Part shown: piece after piece, positions 1 to 6,140 of the stretch
Layout: the number at the start of each line of letters is the position of its first letter
How positions within the stretch are numbered: the stretch's first letter is position 1
From: Candidatus Roizmanbacteria bacterium
GTDB taxonomy: Bacteria > Patescibacteriota > Microgenomatia > UBA1406 > GWC2-37-13
Length of the DNA stretch: 15,753 nucleotides
Assembly: GCA_027002315.1 (NCBI GenBank)
Contig: JALWZV010000049.1
Location: forward strand, 1-15,753
Direction of reading: 5' to 3'
Made by a program: the position numbers and the translations under genes
The notes under the pieces: model-generated
The model's input: the letters and a program-made list of their open reading frames with translations, nothing else
Told to the model about the DNA's origin: nothing
Database searches by the model: none

Positions 1-37
1 TTACAGGACACACACGGGGCGAGAGAAAACAGTTCTT

Positions 38-66
38 TTGTGAGTTACACATATAATTTATATATA
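38..66 (+). promoter_or_regulatory. Promoter of dnaN, leaderless geometry
   Basis: A sigma70-like pair is visible: TTGTGA at 38-43, a 17-nt spacer, and TATATA at 61-66. Only 10 nt separate the -10 box from the dnaN ATG at 77, so the transcript would begin within a few bases of the start codon. No Shine-Dalgarno sequence precedes the ATG. The box assignments are made by eye. Confidence 0.55.
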
Positions 67-76
67 ACACTAAAAA

Positions 77-1186
77 ATGAAAATACAAATAGTTAAAAAG
101 GATTTATTGGATAAAATAATACTCCTCTCTAGATTTACATCTTCAAGGTTTACAAACAATCCAATATTACAAGGGGTTTTGTTTGAGTTTAAAAGTAAGA
201 AGCTTTCTTTATACGCAACAAACCTAACCTCGTTTGCCCACTCTACTCTTTCTTTAAACAAACAAGTGGAGAGTGTTAGCGTGGTTGTTGAGGTTAAAAA
301 ACTTATTGAATTTTTAAACTTAATATCCCAACAAACAATAGAACTAGATGTTTTAGAGAATAAATTATCAATAACAATAAACAAAACAAAGGCAACATTT
401 CCAGTTTTAAAAGGATCAGACTTTCCTAAATTAAACACAAAGAACAAAACAGAGGTTGATCTAGGCGGTGAGTTTTTTTTCAAAAACATTTCATTAGTTC
501 TATTTTCTGCATCTAAAGATGACACCAGGCCGGTTTTATCTGGTGTTTACTTTACAAAACAAGATAATGGTTTTATAAATATGGTCTCCACAGACGGTTT
601 TAGACTTTCTGTTTTAAAAGCAAAAAACAAAGAAGACATAGATAGTATGATTATCCCGGCGGGATTTTTAAATGAGGTTTTGTATTTTATAAAAACATTT
701 AAAAAGAAGGTAAAGTTTTATGTCTCAAAAGAAGACAATATAGCGATGTTTTTATCAGATGAGTTTAGTTTTTACACAAGGCTTATAGATGGAGAGTTTC
801 CACCATTTGAGAAGGTTATACCAAACGACATAAACACAACAATAACAATATCTAGAGACTCGATATTAAAAGCAGTAAAAACAACATCTGTGTTGTTACA
901 AGGAGGGTCTAATATTGTTGTTTTTGATGTGCGTGACGATGGGGTTTATTTTATGCCAAAAAACAAAGACATTGATGGAGATAATGTTGTTTTTCAAGAA
1001 GCGAGCATCTCTGGTGGTAATGTGAAAATAGCATTTAATAATAAATTTGTATTAGATTTACTCAATAATCTAAACGTTAAGGATATTAAGATAGAGATAT
1101 CTAAATCAGACTCCCCTGCAATTTTTACAACAAAAGAAAAACCAGGATTTTTACATCTAATAATGCCTATTAGAATAGAGATATAA
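77..1186 (+). CDS. dnaN: DNA polymerase III subunit beta (sliding clamp)
   Basis: This is the ring-shaped processivity clamp that encircles DNA and tethers DNA polymerase III and other replication and repair proteins. At 369 residues it has the usual bacterial length. The N-terminal block (about 1-115), middle block (about 125-245) and C-terminal block (about 250-369) fit the three repeated clamp domains. Family-like stretches include a 'TRPVLSGVYF' segment opening the middle domain, 'VSTDGFRLS', 'DGEFPPFEKVIP', and the C-terminal 'LIMPIRIEI' ending. The ATG at 77 is chosen because a good promoter ends 10 nt upstream and the protein begins as clamps usually do. No dnaA or clear DnaA-box cluster is seen in the 76 nt upstream, so the replication origin is not placed here. 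The next gene starts 1 nt after the stop, so the two are probably co-transcribed. Confidence 0.95.
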   Translation: MKIQIVKKDLLDKIILLSRFTSSRFTNNPILQGVLFEFKSKKLSLYATNLTSFAHSTLSLNKQVESVSVVVEVKKLIEFLNLISQQTIELDVLENKLSITINKTKATFPVLKGSDFPKLNTKNKTEVDLGGEFFFKNISLVLFSASKDDTRPVLSGVYFTKQDNGFINMVSTDGFRLSVLKAKNKEDIDSMIIPAGFLNEVLYFIKTFKKKVKFYVSKEDNIAMFLSDEFSFYTRLIDGEFPPFEKVIPNDINTTITISRDSILKAVKTTSVLLQGGSNIVVFDVRDDGVYFMPKNKDIDGDNVVFQEASISGGNVKIAFNNKFVLDLLNNLNVKDIKIEISKSDSPAIFTTKEKPGFLHLIMPIRIEI

Positions 1187-1187
1187 A

Positions 1188-1817
1188 ATGGACAAGATAA
1201 TACTAGACACAAACATCTTCTTTAATATGCAGTCTGGTATTAATTTAGGTACAACAACAAAAGAGATTTTGAACAACTTTGGAGAGATAATACACAAACT
1301 ACAACTAAAAAAAAGAGCAGAATTTTTTATGCCACCAAAAATAGTGCGAGAATTTGTTGGTTTTTTTAAGACAAAAGAACAGCAAAAACAAGCAAACAAA
1401 TTCTTGTCTTTAATTAAAATCAAAGAACCAAACAAAAATAAACAAATACACGCAACAGTTCTTTATAAATTAATAGAAGATATTAAAAAAAGAAGTTATC
1501 TGGGTTTAAAAATAGGAGAAGAAGAAATTAAGAACGCTATGGTTTTAAAAGATGATTTTAAGGGTCTTGATAAAAAAGAGTTTCAGATAAAAACAGGTGT
1601 GTTTATAAAAAAATTTAGAGATAGATATAAAAACGCAACAAGACATGGTTTTTTAGACAGCGTTGCCGACTTAGATTTAATTATTTTAGCAAAAGAACTA
1701 GATGGGTTTTTAACATCATCAGATGAGGGAGTTGTAAAATGGGGACGTGTTTTTGGTGTTAAGGAGTTGCCACCGAAACTTTTGGGCGATTACTTACAGA
1801 ATCTTCTTTCTGATTAG
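1188..1817 (+). CDS. PIN-domain protein of the RNA ligase partner family
   Basis: The 209-residue protein opens with the PIN-fold motif 'IILDTNIFF' (acidic D7). Further acidic residues sit where PIN nucleases carry them: E55, D157, D161/D163 and D179/E180. The C-terminal block 'DLDLIILAKELDGFLTSSD' followed by 'EGVVKWGRVFGV' matches, from memory, the archaeal/bacterial family annotated as RNA ligase partner protein (MJ0950-like, UPF0278). The block 'GLKIGEEEIKNA...KKFRDRYKNATRHGFLDS' matches as well. Members are presumed metal-dependent RNases, named for genomic pairing with an RNA ligase. No ligase is visible in this window, so the role is inferred. The start is 1 nt after the dnaN stop, with no ribosome binding site, which suggests translational coupling. 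The last 59 nt overlap the 3' end of the convergent membrane-protein gene. Confidence 0.75.
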   Translation: MDKIILDTNIFFNMQSGINLGTTTKEILNNFGEIIHKLQLKKRAEFFMPPKIVREFVGFFKTKEQQKQANKFLSLIKIKEPNKNKQIHATVLYKLIEDIKKRSYLGLKIGEEEIKNAMVLKDDFKGLDKKEFQIKTGVFIKKFRDRYKNATRHGFLDSVADLDLIILAKELDGFLTSSDEGVVKWGRVFGVKELPPKLLGDYLQNLLSD

Positions 1818-2409
1818 AGTCTTCATCGGGAACAAGAGAAGATAAAATTTTAACAAGCTTATCCGTCAATCCTTCATGCGGTTTTTCTTTAAAAACAATG
1901 TGTTTTGAGAGTATTTGCATAACTCTTTCCTTAATTTCTTTGGTTGGAATAACAAGATAGGCGTGATAGTTGTATGGAGGGTGTCCGACTAAAGTTAGAA
2001 CATCGAAACCAAACTTATTTTTAAAAAAGAAGTAAGACAAACTTTCCCACCTAATCATAACACCGGCTGTTTCTATCCCAAATTTTGTTATTTTATTTTC
2101 AACATCCGGTGGTGGCGTGATTGTTAAAACATAAAAAAGGAATAAAACAACCCAGGTTGGGATGAGAAGAATGTTGTCGCCAAAAAACCAAATAATCACA
2201 GATAACAACAAAGCAACAGCAACATAAAACCTCAGAATCAAACCACTCTTCTTTTTATATGGTCTTAATGGAGCTTTCCAATCTAAAACAACCTGAGGGT
2301 TGTTGATAATATAATTTTGTTGTGTTGTTTTGTTTACCACTTCCACAGTTTTAATTATAGATAGAAAAAAACATAAAAACAACAAAACAAATATATATAA
2401 GTATTTCAA
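1759..2409 (-). CDS. Membrane protein of unknown function
   Basis: I do not recognise a named family. The 216-residue product has a hydrophobic N-terminal stretch (about 1-20), then a polar segment with 'DWKAPLRPYKKKSG', two further likely membrane segments (about 57-76 and 80-97), and a cytosolic-looking domain (about 100-195). That domain contains 'IRWESLSYFFF', a layout that recalls small membrane-anchored PH-like or DUF5673-type domains; this resemblance is a guess. The tail is charged and low in complexity. The start is a TTG at 2407-2409; an in-frame TAA lies 12 nt upstream of it and no ATG lies near. Downstream GTG codons around residue 23 are alternatives that would remove the first hydrophobic stretch. 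A TATAAC box on the minus strand (2421-2426) lies 11 nt before the TTG. The 3' end overlaps the PIN gene by 59 nt. Confidence 0.7.
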   Translation of the reverse strand: MKYLYIFVLLFLCFFLSIIKTVEVVNKTTQQNYIINNPQVVLDWKAPLRPYKKKSGLILRFYVAVALLLSVIIWFFGDNILLIPTWVVLFLFYVLTITPPPDVENKITKFGIETAGVMIRWESLSYFFFKNKFGFDVLTLVGHPPYNYHAYLVIPTKEIKERVMQILSKHIVFKEKPHEGLTDKLVKILSSLVPDEDSNQKEDSVSNRPKVSVATP

Positions 2410-2495
2410 AACAAGTTCTTGTTATAATAATAAAACATATTTTAGCTTGATTTAAAACCTACAGGGTTGTGACTATAACCCAACGTGGCTTTAGA

Positions 2496-2566
2496 TGCCC
2501 GGTAGTTTAATGGTAGAATTCTCGGCTCTGGACCGAGAGATCGTGGTTCGAATCCACGCTGGGCAG
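2496..2566 (+). tRNA. trnQ: tRNA-Gln (anticodon CTG)
   Basis: A complete 71-nt cloverleaf can be folded by hand. The acceptor stem pairs TGCCCGG (2496-2502) with CTGGGCA (2559-2565), with one G-T pair. The D-stem is GTTT/GAAT. The anticodon stem CTCGG/CCGAG carries the loop CTCTGGA, giving anticodon CTG (2528-2530), which reads CAG. The variable region is 4 nt, and the T-arm is CGTGG/CCACG with loop TTCGAAT. The weak first pair T1-A72 and discriminator G fit glutamine tRNAs. The 3' CCA is not encoded: the discriminator is followed by CAT, so it must be added post-transcriptionally. A possible -10 box TATAAC lies at 2474-2479. The gene ends 2 nt before the stop codon of the convergent pilin-like gene. 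Confidence 0.95.
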
Positions 2567-2568
2567 CA

Positions 2569-3150
2569 TCAACTAATCCCCGGTATACGCAAGATTCCAG
2601 AAGCAACAACCTTTATTAGGAAAACAGAGGAGAGAGAGAATATTAACCCTATTATGGCGCCAAGAATAATACTTTTTCCTTTTGACAACCTTTCCATATT
2701 AGCCTGAGATGTTATTATAAGGAAAGATCCATAGATAAGGTAAACAAGAGCAACAGCACCAACAGCCTTAAAGATTAAACCTAATATAACAACAACCAAA
2801 CTTTGAGCCGCTCCCTCGTTCATAAAACTACTTCCGATATCTGTTTTAACACAACCTATAAGTGTGTAAGCTCTTCCGTCTGCTGGTTTAGGTGGCCTAT
2901 TAGTTGTTGGATCAACCTCCAATGTTTTATTGTCGGCTGGGTTTGGGACAGAGCTGGGTGGGTACTGAGTAGGATACATACACTTAACACAATTTGCCCA
3001 GTTAGTTGCTGTTGTTGGTGTTACCCCTGGCCCGGCGCAATGACCGCAAGCATCACAGGTTGCATACATGGGTGGTGTTTGAGCATGAGAGTTATTAATC
3101 CAAACAGTCAGTATTAGAACAAAGCCAAAAATGATAAAAAACTTCTTCAT
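2569..3150 (-). CDS. T4SS-pilin-like exported membrane protein
   Basis: The 193-residue product has a signal peptide (about 1-23, ending 'NSHAQ') and a Cys-rich extracytoplasmic region. It carries C32, C35 and C38 in a CDACGHC cluster, and further cysteines at 54, 57 and 100. Two C-terminal membrane segments (about 118-147 and 160-184) are joined by a short basic loop ('ERLSKGKS'). Two hydrophobic helices with a short polar loop after a signal peptide is the layout of VirB2/TrbC-type and PF18895-type type IV secretion pilins, which are common in Patescibacteria. The family call rests on this layout and on the 'KSIILGAIIGLIFSLSS' helix, not on a search. The ATG at 3148-3150 is preferred over upstream in-frame starts. 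It opens a clean signal peptide, and a -10 box lies just 10 nt upstream. The stop is TGA. Confidence 0.65.
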   Translation of the reverse strand: MKKFFIIFGFVLILTVWINNSHAQTPPMYATCDACGHCAGPGVTPTTATNWANCVKCMYPTQYPPSSVPNPADNKTLEVDPTTNRPPKPADGRAYTLIGCVKTDIGSSFMNEGAAQSLVVVILGLIFKAVGAVALVYLIYGSFLIITSQANMERLSKGKSIILGAIIGLIFSLSSVFLIKVVASGILRIPGIS

Positions 3151-3160
3151 ACTAATTTTT

Positions 3161-3166
3161 AGTATA
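3161..3166 (-). promoter_or_regulatory. -10 box of the pilin-like gene
   Basis: TATACT on the minus strand ends 10 nt before the ATG at 3150, so transcription would start about 4 nt before the start codon. No well-spaced -35 box is evident. It shares a 43-nt divergent intergenic region with the promoter of the SpoIID-domain gene. Confidence 0.4.
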
Positions 3167-3179
3167 GCAAAAATTTGAG

Positions 3180-3185
3180 TATAAT
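3180..3185 (+). promoter_or_regulatory. -10 box of the SpoIID-domain gene
   Basis: A perfect TATAAT lies 8 nt before the ATG at 3194 and is preceded by TTGAG. Transcription would begin about 2 nt before the ATG, so the mRNA would be essentially leaderless. No convincing -35 hexamer is seen 17 nt upstream. Confidence 0.45.
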
Positions 3186-3193
3186 TAATCAAT

Positions 3194-4936
3194 ATGATTA
3201 AACGTCTTTTTGTTTTGTTTTTTATATTTCTTTTTGTTTTTAGGTTGGTAACACCAAAAACAGTGTTTGCTGATGAGTTAGACGACATAAACAAACAAAT
3301 AGATGATTTTAAACACGCGTTAGAGATGTCTCAAAAAGCAACAAAACCACTTGAGGAAGATGTCAAGAGATTAAAACAACAACTTTATAATATAAAATTA
3401 AAGGTTTCAAATATAGAGAGGGATATTTTTCAGAAAGAAAAAAACATAAAACAAGGAGAAAAGGCGTTCGCGTATCAAAAACAACTACTCAACGAAAGAG
3501 TTCGATCATATTATAAAAACAGCGTTAAAAAACAGTCCATACTTTTGCAAATATTTGTCGGAGAAAACATGGAGGAAAACCTGCACAATTTCTTTTATCA
3601 AGAGAAGGTTATTAATAAAGACAAAAAAACAATAATAAATATAGTCCTGTACATCAAAAACCTACAGGAAAGAAAAAAAGATTTAGAAGAAGAAAAAAAG
3701 AGACTTGCTCTTGTAAAAACAAAGATAGACAAACAATCCAGTTTTTTAGAGGGAGAGATAGGTAAAGCAAAAGAATATCAAGCAACCTTGAAAAACAAAA
3801 TAGCACAGTTGACCGCAAGACAAAAACAGTTAATAGCACAAAAACTAGCAGCCCTTAATCTTCCGACAAGCTTAGGAGCAGGACCATTGTATTGTACCGA
3901 TGACAGAAAACTTAATCCTGGTTTTTCTCCCGCCTTTGCCTTTTACACCTATGGAATACCTCACAGGGTTGGTATGAATCAGTATGGAGCTTATGGTAGA
4001 GCTAAGTCTGGTCAAAATTATGATGAAATACTTCACGCATATTTTAACTTTAATGAGTATCAAGAAAAACCTGATGTGACAATTAAGGTAAACGATGGAA
4101 ACGGTATTAACTCAGGAAACATTATCTGGACTGGGAGCCTGGAGGAATACATAAAAAGAATTTTTGAGGTTCCGGAGGGTTGGCCGACAGAAGCTCTCAA
4201 AGCTCAGGCTGTTGCTGCCCGCTCTTACGCCTTAGCTGTTACAAACAACGGTGAGAAATCGATTTGTGCCACTCAAAACTGTCAAGTTTTTCACAAAGAT
4301 CCTAAGGGTGGAAACTGGGAAAAAGCTGTAAACGACACACATGGAAAAGTGATGGTTTATCAAGGTCAGGTTATTAAAGCATGGTACTCATCAACAGACG
4401 GAGGTTATACCTTTACGTCAGGTGATGTTTGGGGATCGAACAAAGGTTGGACAAAACACATTGTTGACGCAAACGGAGGCATAAATAGTTTTTCTGATCT
4501 AAACCAAAAAGCATATGATAGAGACTCAAAGTGTTTTTATGCAGCACAAGGATGGAGAGATGAGTATAATAAATCAGCGTGGTTAAAGCCAGAAGAGGTT
4601 GCAGACATCGCCAACACAATTCTTTTATCTCGAGCAGACTCCTCTACCCAGGATCACCTATATCAACCAGATAAACCAAATCCAGCCGGTACTGATACCT
4701 GGAACAGAAATCGCGTTATAGAAGAACTAAAAAAAAGAGGAATAAGGTATTTTAATCTGGTTACAAACATTTCTGTCAGCGCAGACTTTTCTGCTGGAAA
4801 AACAACAAGTATTAATATCAGTGAAGGTGGTCACACCGAAAACTTTTCTGGATCAGAGTTTAAAAACTTTTTTAACCTGAGAGCACCAGCTAATATACAG
4901 ATAGTTGGACCTCTTTATAATATAGAAAGAAGATAG
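3194..4936 (+). CDS. Exported SpoIID/LytB-domain protein with coiled-coil N-terminus
   Basis: The product has 580 residues. A signal peptide (about 1-26, ending 'VFA') is followed by a long charged coiled coil (about 27-220) like that at the N-terminus of PcsB and CwlO/M23-type wall hydrolases. A SpoIID/LytB domain follows (about 250-415). SpoIID enzymes are lytic transglycosylases acting on denuded glycan strands. Family motifs visible are 'HRVGMNQYGAYGRA' (257-270), 'LEEYIKRIFEVPEGWP' with the presumed catalytic glutamate E325, 'EALKAQAVAARSYAL' (333-347) and 'YSSTDGGYT' (398-406). The classic GHG of the first motif reads PHR here, a deviation from the usual 'GHGVGMSQYGA'. The C-terminal 150 residues are less conserved and may bind wall material. 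It probably acts outside the membrane in peptidoglycan remodelling, with the coiled coil controlling activity. A -10 box sits 8 nt upstream of the ATG. It converges with the PATG protein gene with 2 nt between stops. Confidence 0.85.
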   Translation: MIKRLFVLFFIFLFVFRLVTPKTVFADELDDINKQIDDFKHALEMSQKATKPLEEDVKRLKQQLYNIKLKVSNIERDIFQKEKNIKQGEKAFAYQKQLLNERVRSYYKNSVKKQSILLQIFVGENMEENLHNFFYQEKVINKDKKTIINIVLYIKNLQERKKDLEEEKKRLALVKTKIDKQSSFLEGEIGKAKEYQATLKNKIAQLTARQKQLIAQKLAALNLPTSLGAGPLYCTDDRKLNPGFSPAFAFYTYGIPHRVGMNQYGAYGRAKSGQNYDEILHAYFNFNEYQEKPDVTIKVNDGNGINSGNIIWTGSLEEYIKRIFEVPEGWPTEALKAQAVAARSYALAVTNNGEKSICATQNCQVFHKDPKGGNWEKAVNDTHGKVMVYQGQVIKAWYSSTDGGYTFTSGDVWGSNKGWTKHIVDANGGINSFSDLNQKAYDRDSKCFYAAQGWRDEYNKSAWLKPEEVADIANTILLSRADSSTQDHLYQPDKPNPAGTDTWNRNRVIEELKKRGIRYFNLVTNISVSADFSAGKTTSINISEGGHTENFSGSEFKNFFNLRAPANIQIVGPLYNIERR

Positions 4937-4938
4937 TT

Positions 4939-5292
4939 TTAACTAATTTTCTTTAAGACGACACCAAGAACAGGGCTTGATATTAGTACAGCCAACATCT
5001 CTGTTGGTAAACCAGTGGCCGGTATTTTATCTGGAACATTTGTTTGTTGTTGTGCTTGATTTTGATTGTTATTCTGAGTGTTTTCGTTATTATGTACAAT
5101 AACGGTGCTTATTGGGGTTGGGGTTGGTATTTTTGTTGGTGACAATGTTTTGGTCGTGGTTTTTTTTGCCTTCGTTATCTTCAAACTCGAAAGCTTGTTT
5201 TTAATATTTATTTTTCCTGTTACTACTGCGAAAAATAAAACAACGACAACCAAACCTAAGACCAAAGAAATAATTTTATTTAATCCTTCCAT
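4939..5292 (-). CDS. Anchored low-complexity protein with PATG sorting-like C-terminus
   Basis: I do not recognise a functional domain. The 117-residue product has an N-terminal hydrophobic segment (about 8-25), a basic stretch, a Thr/Pro-rich linker (about 45-63) and an Asn/Gln-rich linker (about 68-84). After these comes 'IPATG' (90-94), a short hydrophobic segment (about 99-113) and a lysine pair before the end. That C-terminal order (xPxTG, hydrophobic helix, positive tail) is that of a sortase sorting signal, although the motif is IPATG rather than canonical LPxTG. No sortase is seen in this window. The ATG at 5290-5292 is chosen over upstream TTG codons because a full promoter (TTGTGT-17-TATAAT) ends 9 nt before it. 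Convergent with the SpoIID-domain gene, it may be another surface component. Confidence 0.65.
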   Translation of the reverse strand: MEGLNKIISLVLGLVVVVLFFAVVTGKINIKNKLSSLKITKAKKTTTKTLSPTKIPTPTPISTVIVHNNENTQNNNQNQAQQQTNVPDKIPATGLPTEMLAVLISSPVLGVVLKKIS

Positions 5293-5301
5293 ATGTCCTA
5301 T

Positions 5302-5330
5302 ATTATAACACAACAGGACACTAAACACAA
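5302..5330 (-). promoter_or_regulatory. Promoter of the PATG protein gene
   Basis: On the minus strand TTGTGT (5325-5330) is followed by a 17-nt spacer and TATAAT (5302-5307). The -10 box ends 9 nt before the ATG at 5292, again a leaderless geometry. It supports the 117-residue start over the longer frame. Confidence 0.6.
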
Positions 5331-5400
5331 ACAATAAGTAGTATAATACCACAAACACCGAGATATAAAGTTTGTTAAACAATTAACACGACTCTTTTTA

Positions 5401-5406
5401 TATAAT
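5401..5406 (+). promoter_or_regulatory. -10 box of the histidine phosphatase gene
   Basis: TATAAT lies 11 nt before the ATG at 5418. Sequences resembling a -35 (TTAACA, TTGTTA) occur upstream but at poor spacing, so only the -10 is assigned. Confidence 0.4.
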
Positions 5407-5417
5407 AAGCGTGTTTT

Positions 5418-6140
5418 ATGAAAGAAGTTTTAGGATTTGAAACACGTTTGGAGCAGTTGTTTAAAAACATTCAAGAATTAGATTTAAAAACAGTGGCCGA
5501 GAGACTTACTCTTGTTAGACACGGAAAAACAAGGTTTGATGGTACAGGGACTCTCAAAGGAAGTATCGATATTCCTATGTTATCGAGTGAAAGGACTGTG
5601 ATTAAAAAACAAGCAGAAGCCCTTTTTGGAAAGTATTGTTGTAGAGACAACACTGTTTTGGTGAGTAGTGGTTTACTTAGAGCTCAAGACACAGCTAGAG
5701 TTTATCAAGAGGTGGGTGGTTTTCCAGAGATTATTATAATGACAGATTTTAACGAGATGAGTTTTGGTTCGTGGGAGGGTAAACCCAACCAAACCTTACA
5801 AAGTGACAATAATCACAAACTTTTTATGCAGAACCCAATTTTAGCAGCACAGTATAACATCCCCCCATCTGGAGAAAACTTCATAGACTTTTTAAACAGA
5901 GTTTTGAGAGGAACAAACACTCTTTTAGAAAGAGATAAGAATATTATTTTAATAACCCACTCTGGTGTGATAAGAGCACTGAGATTTTTTTTCATCTCTC
6001 AAGGAGTAGAGACAACAGAAAAACTTAAACAAGCAGGAACAAACTTTTTTCTTAAAGGCGGTGATTTAATACCCATTCCACACGGTTCACTAAAGTTTCT
6101 CTGTTCAGAGGAAGAGCCCCTTCAACTTCTTCAAGACTAA
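5418..6140 (+). CDS. Histidine phosphatase family protein (phosphoglycerate mutase-like)
   Basis: The 240-residue protein belongs to branch 1 of the histidine phosphatase superfamily. The phospho-accepting histidine lies in 'LTLVRHGKT' (R34, H35, G36). The other pocket residues are visible: R88 in 'SSGLLRAQDTA', the acid E113 in 'FNEMSFGSWEG', and the second histidine H181 in 'ILITHSGVIRAL'. It therefore looks catalytically intact. The substrate cannot be read from sequence: members include phosphoglycerate mutases, sugar-phosphate phosphatases, alpha-ribazole phosphatase (CobC) and SixA. The cobalamin theme of the right part of the window makes CobC tempting, but the gene is 5 kb away with no linkage, so I do not assign it. 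Residues 1-27 form an N-terminal extension before the usual family start. The last 89 nt overlap the convergent gene. Confidence 0.85.
   Translation: MKEVLGFETRLEQLFKNIQELDLKTVAERLTLVRHGKTRFDGTGTLKGSIDIPMLSSERTVIKKQAEALFGKYCCRDNTVLVSSGLLRAQDTARVYQEVGGFPEIIIMTDFNEMSFGSWEGKPNQTLQSDNNHKLFMQNPILAAQYNIPPSGENFIDFLNRVLRGTNTLLERDKNIILITHSGVIRALRFFFISQGVETTEKLKQAGTNFFLKGGDLIPIPHGSLKFLCSEEEPLQLLQD

Noticed and set aside
1..76. Possible replication origin upstream of dnaN
   Set aside because: No TTATCCACA-like DnaA box cluster or dnaA end is seen in the 76 nt available; the AT-rich sequence is explained by the promoter.
2495..2707. A 70-codon open frame on the plus strand starting in the tRNA
   Set aside because: It begins inside the tRNA-Gln and runs antisense to the helical half of the pilin-like gene; the frame is a by-product of the tRNA and of the opposing gene.
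3151..3294. N-terminal extension of the pilin-like gene
   Set aside because: It would place 48 mostly polar residues before a clean signal peptide, run upstream of the -10 box and overlap the 5' end of the SpoIID gene.
4932..4956. Terminator hairpin TAGTT/AACTA after the SpoIID gene
   Set aside because: The stem is 5 bp, AT-rich with a 2-nt loop, and the following T-run is broken; too weak to call.
5418..6140. Assigning the histidine phosphatase as CobC (alpha-ribazole phosphatase) because of the B12 theme
   Set aside because: The active-site residues are common to the whole superfamily, the gene is 5 kb from the cobalamin genes on a separate unit, and no other corrinoid assembly gene is present.
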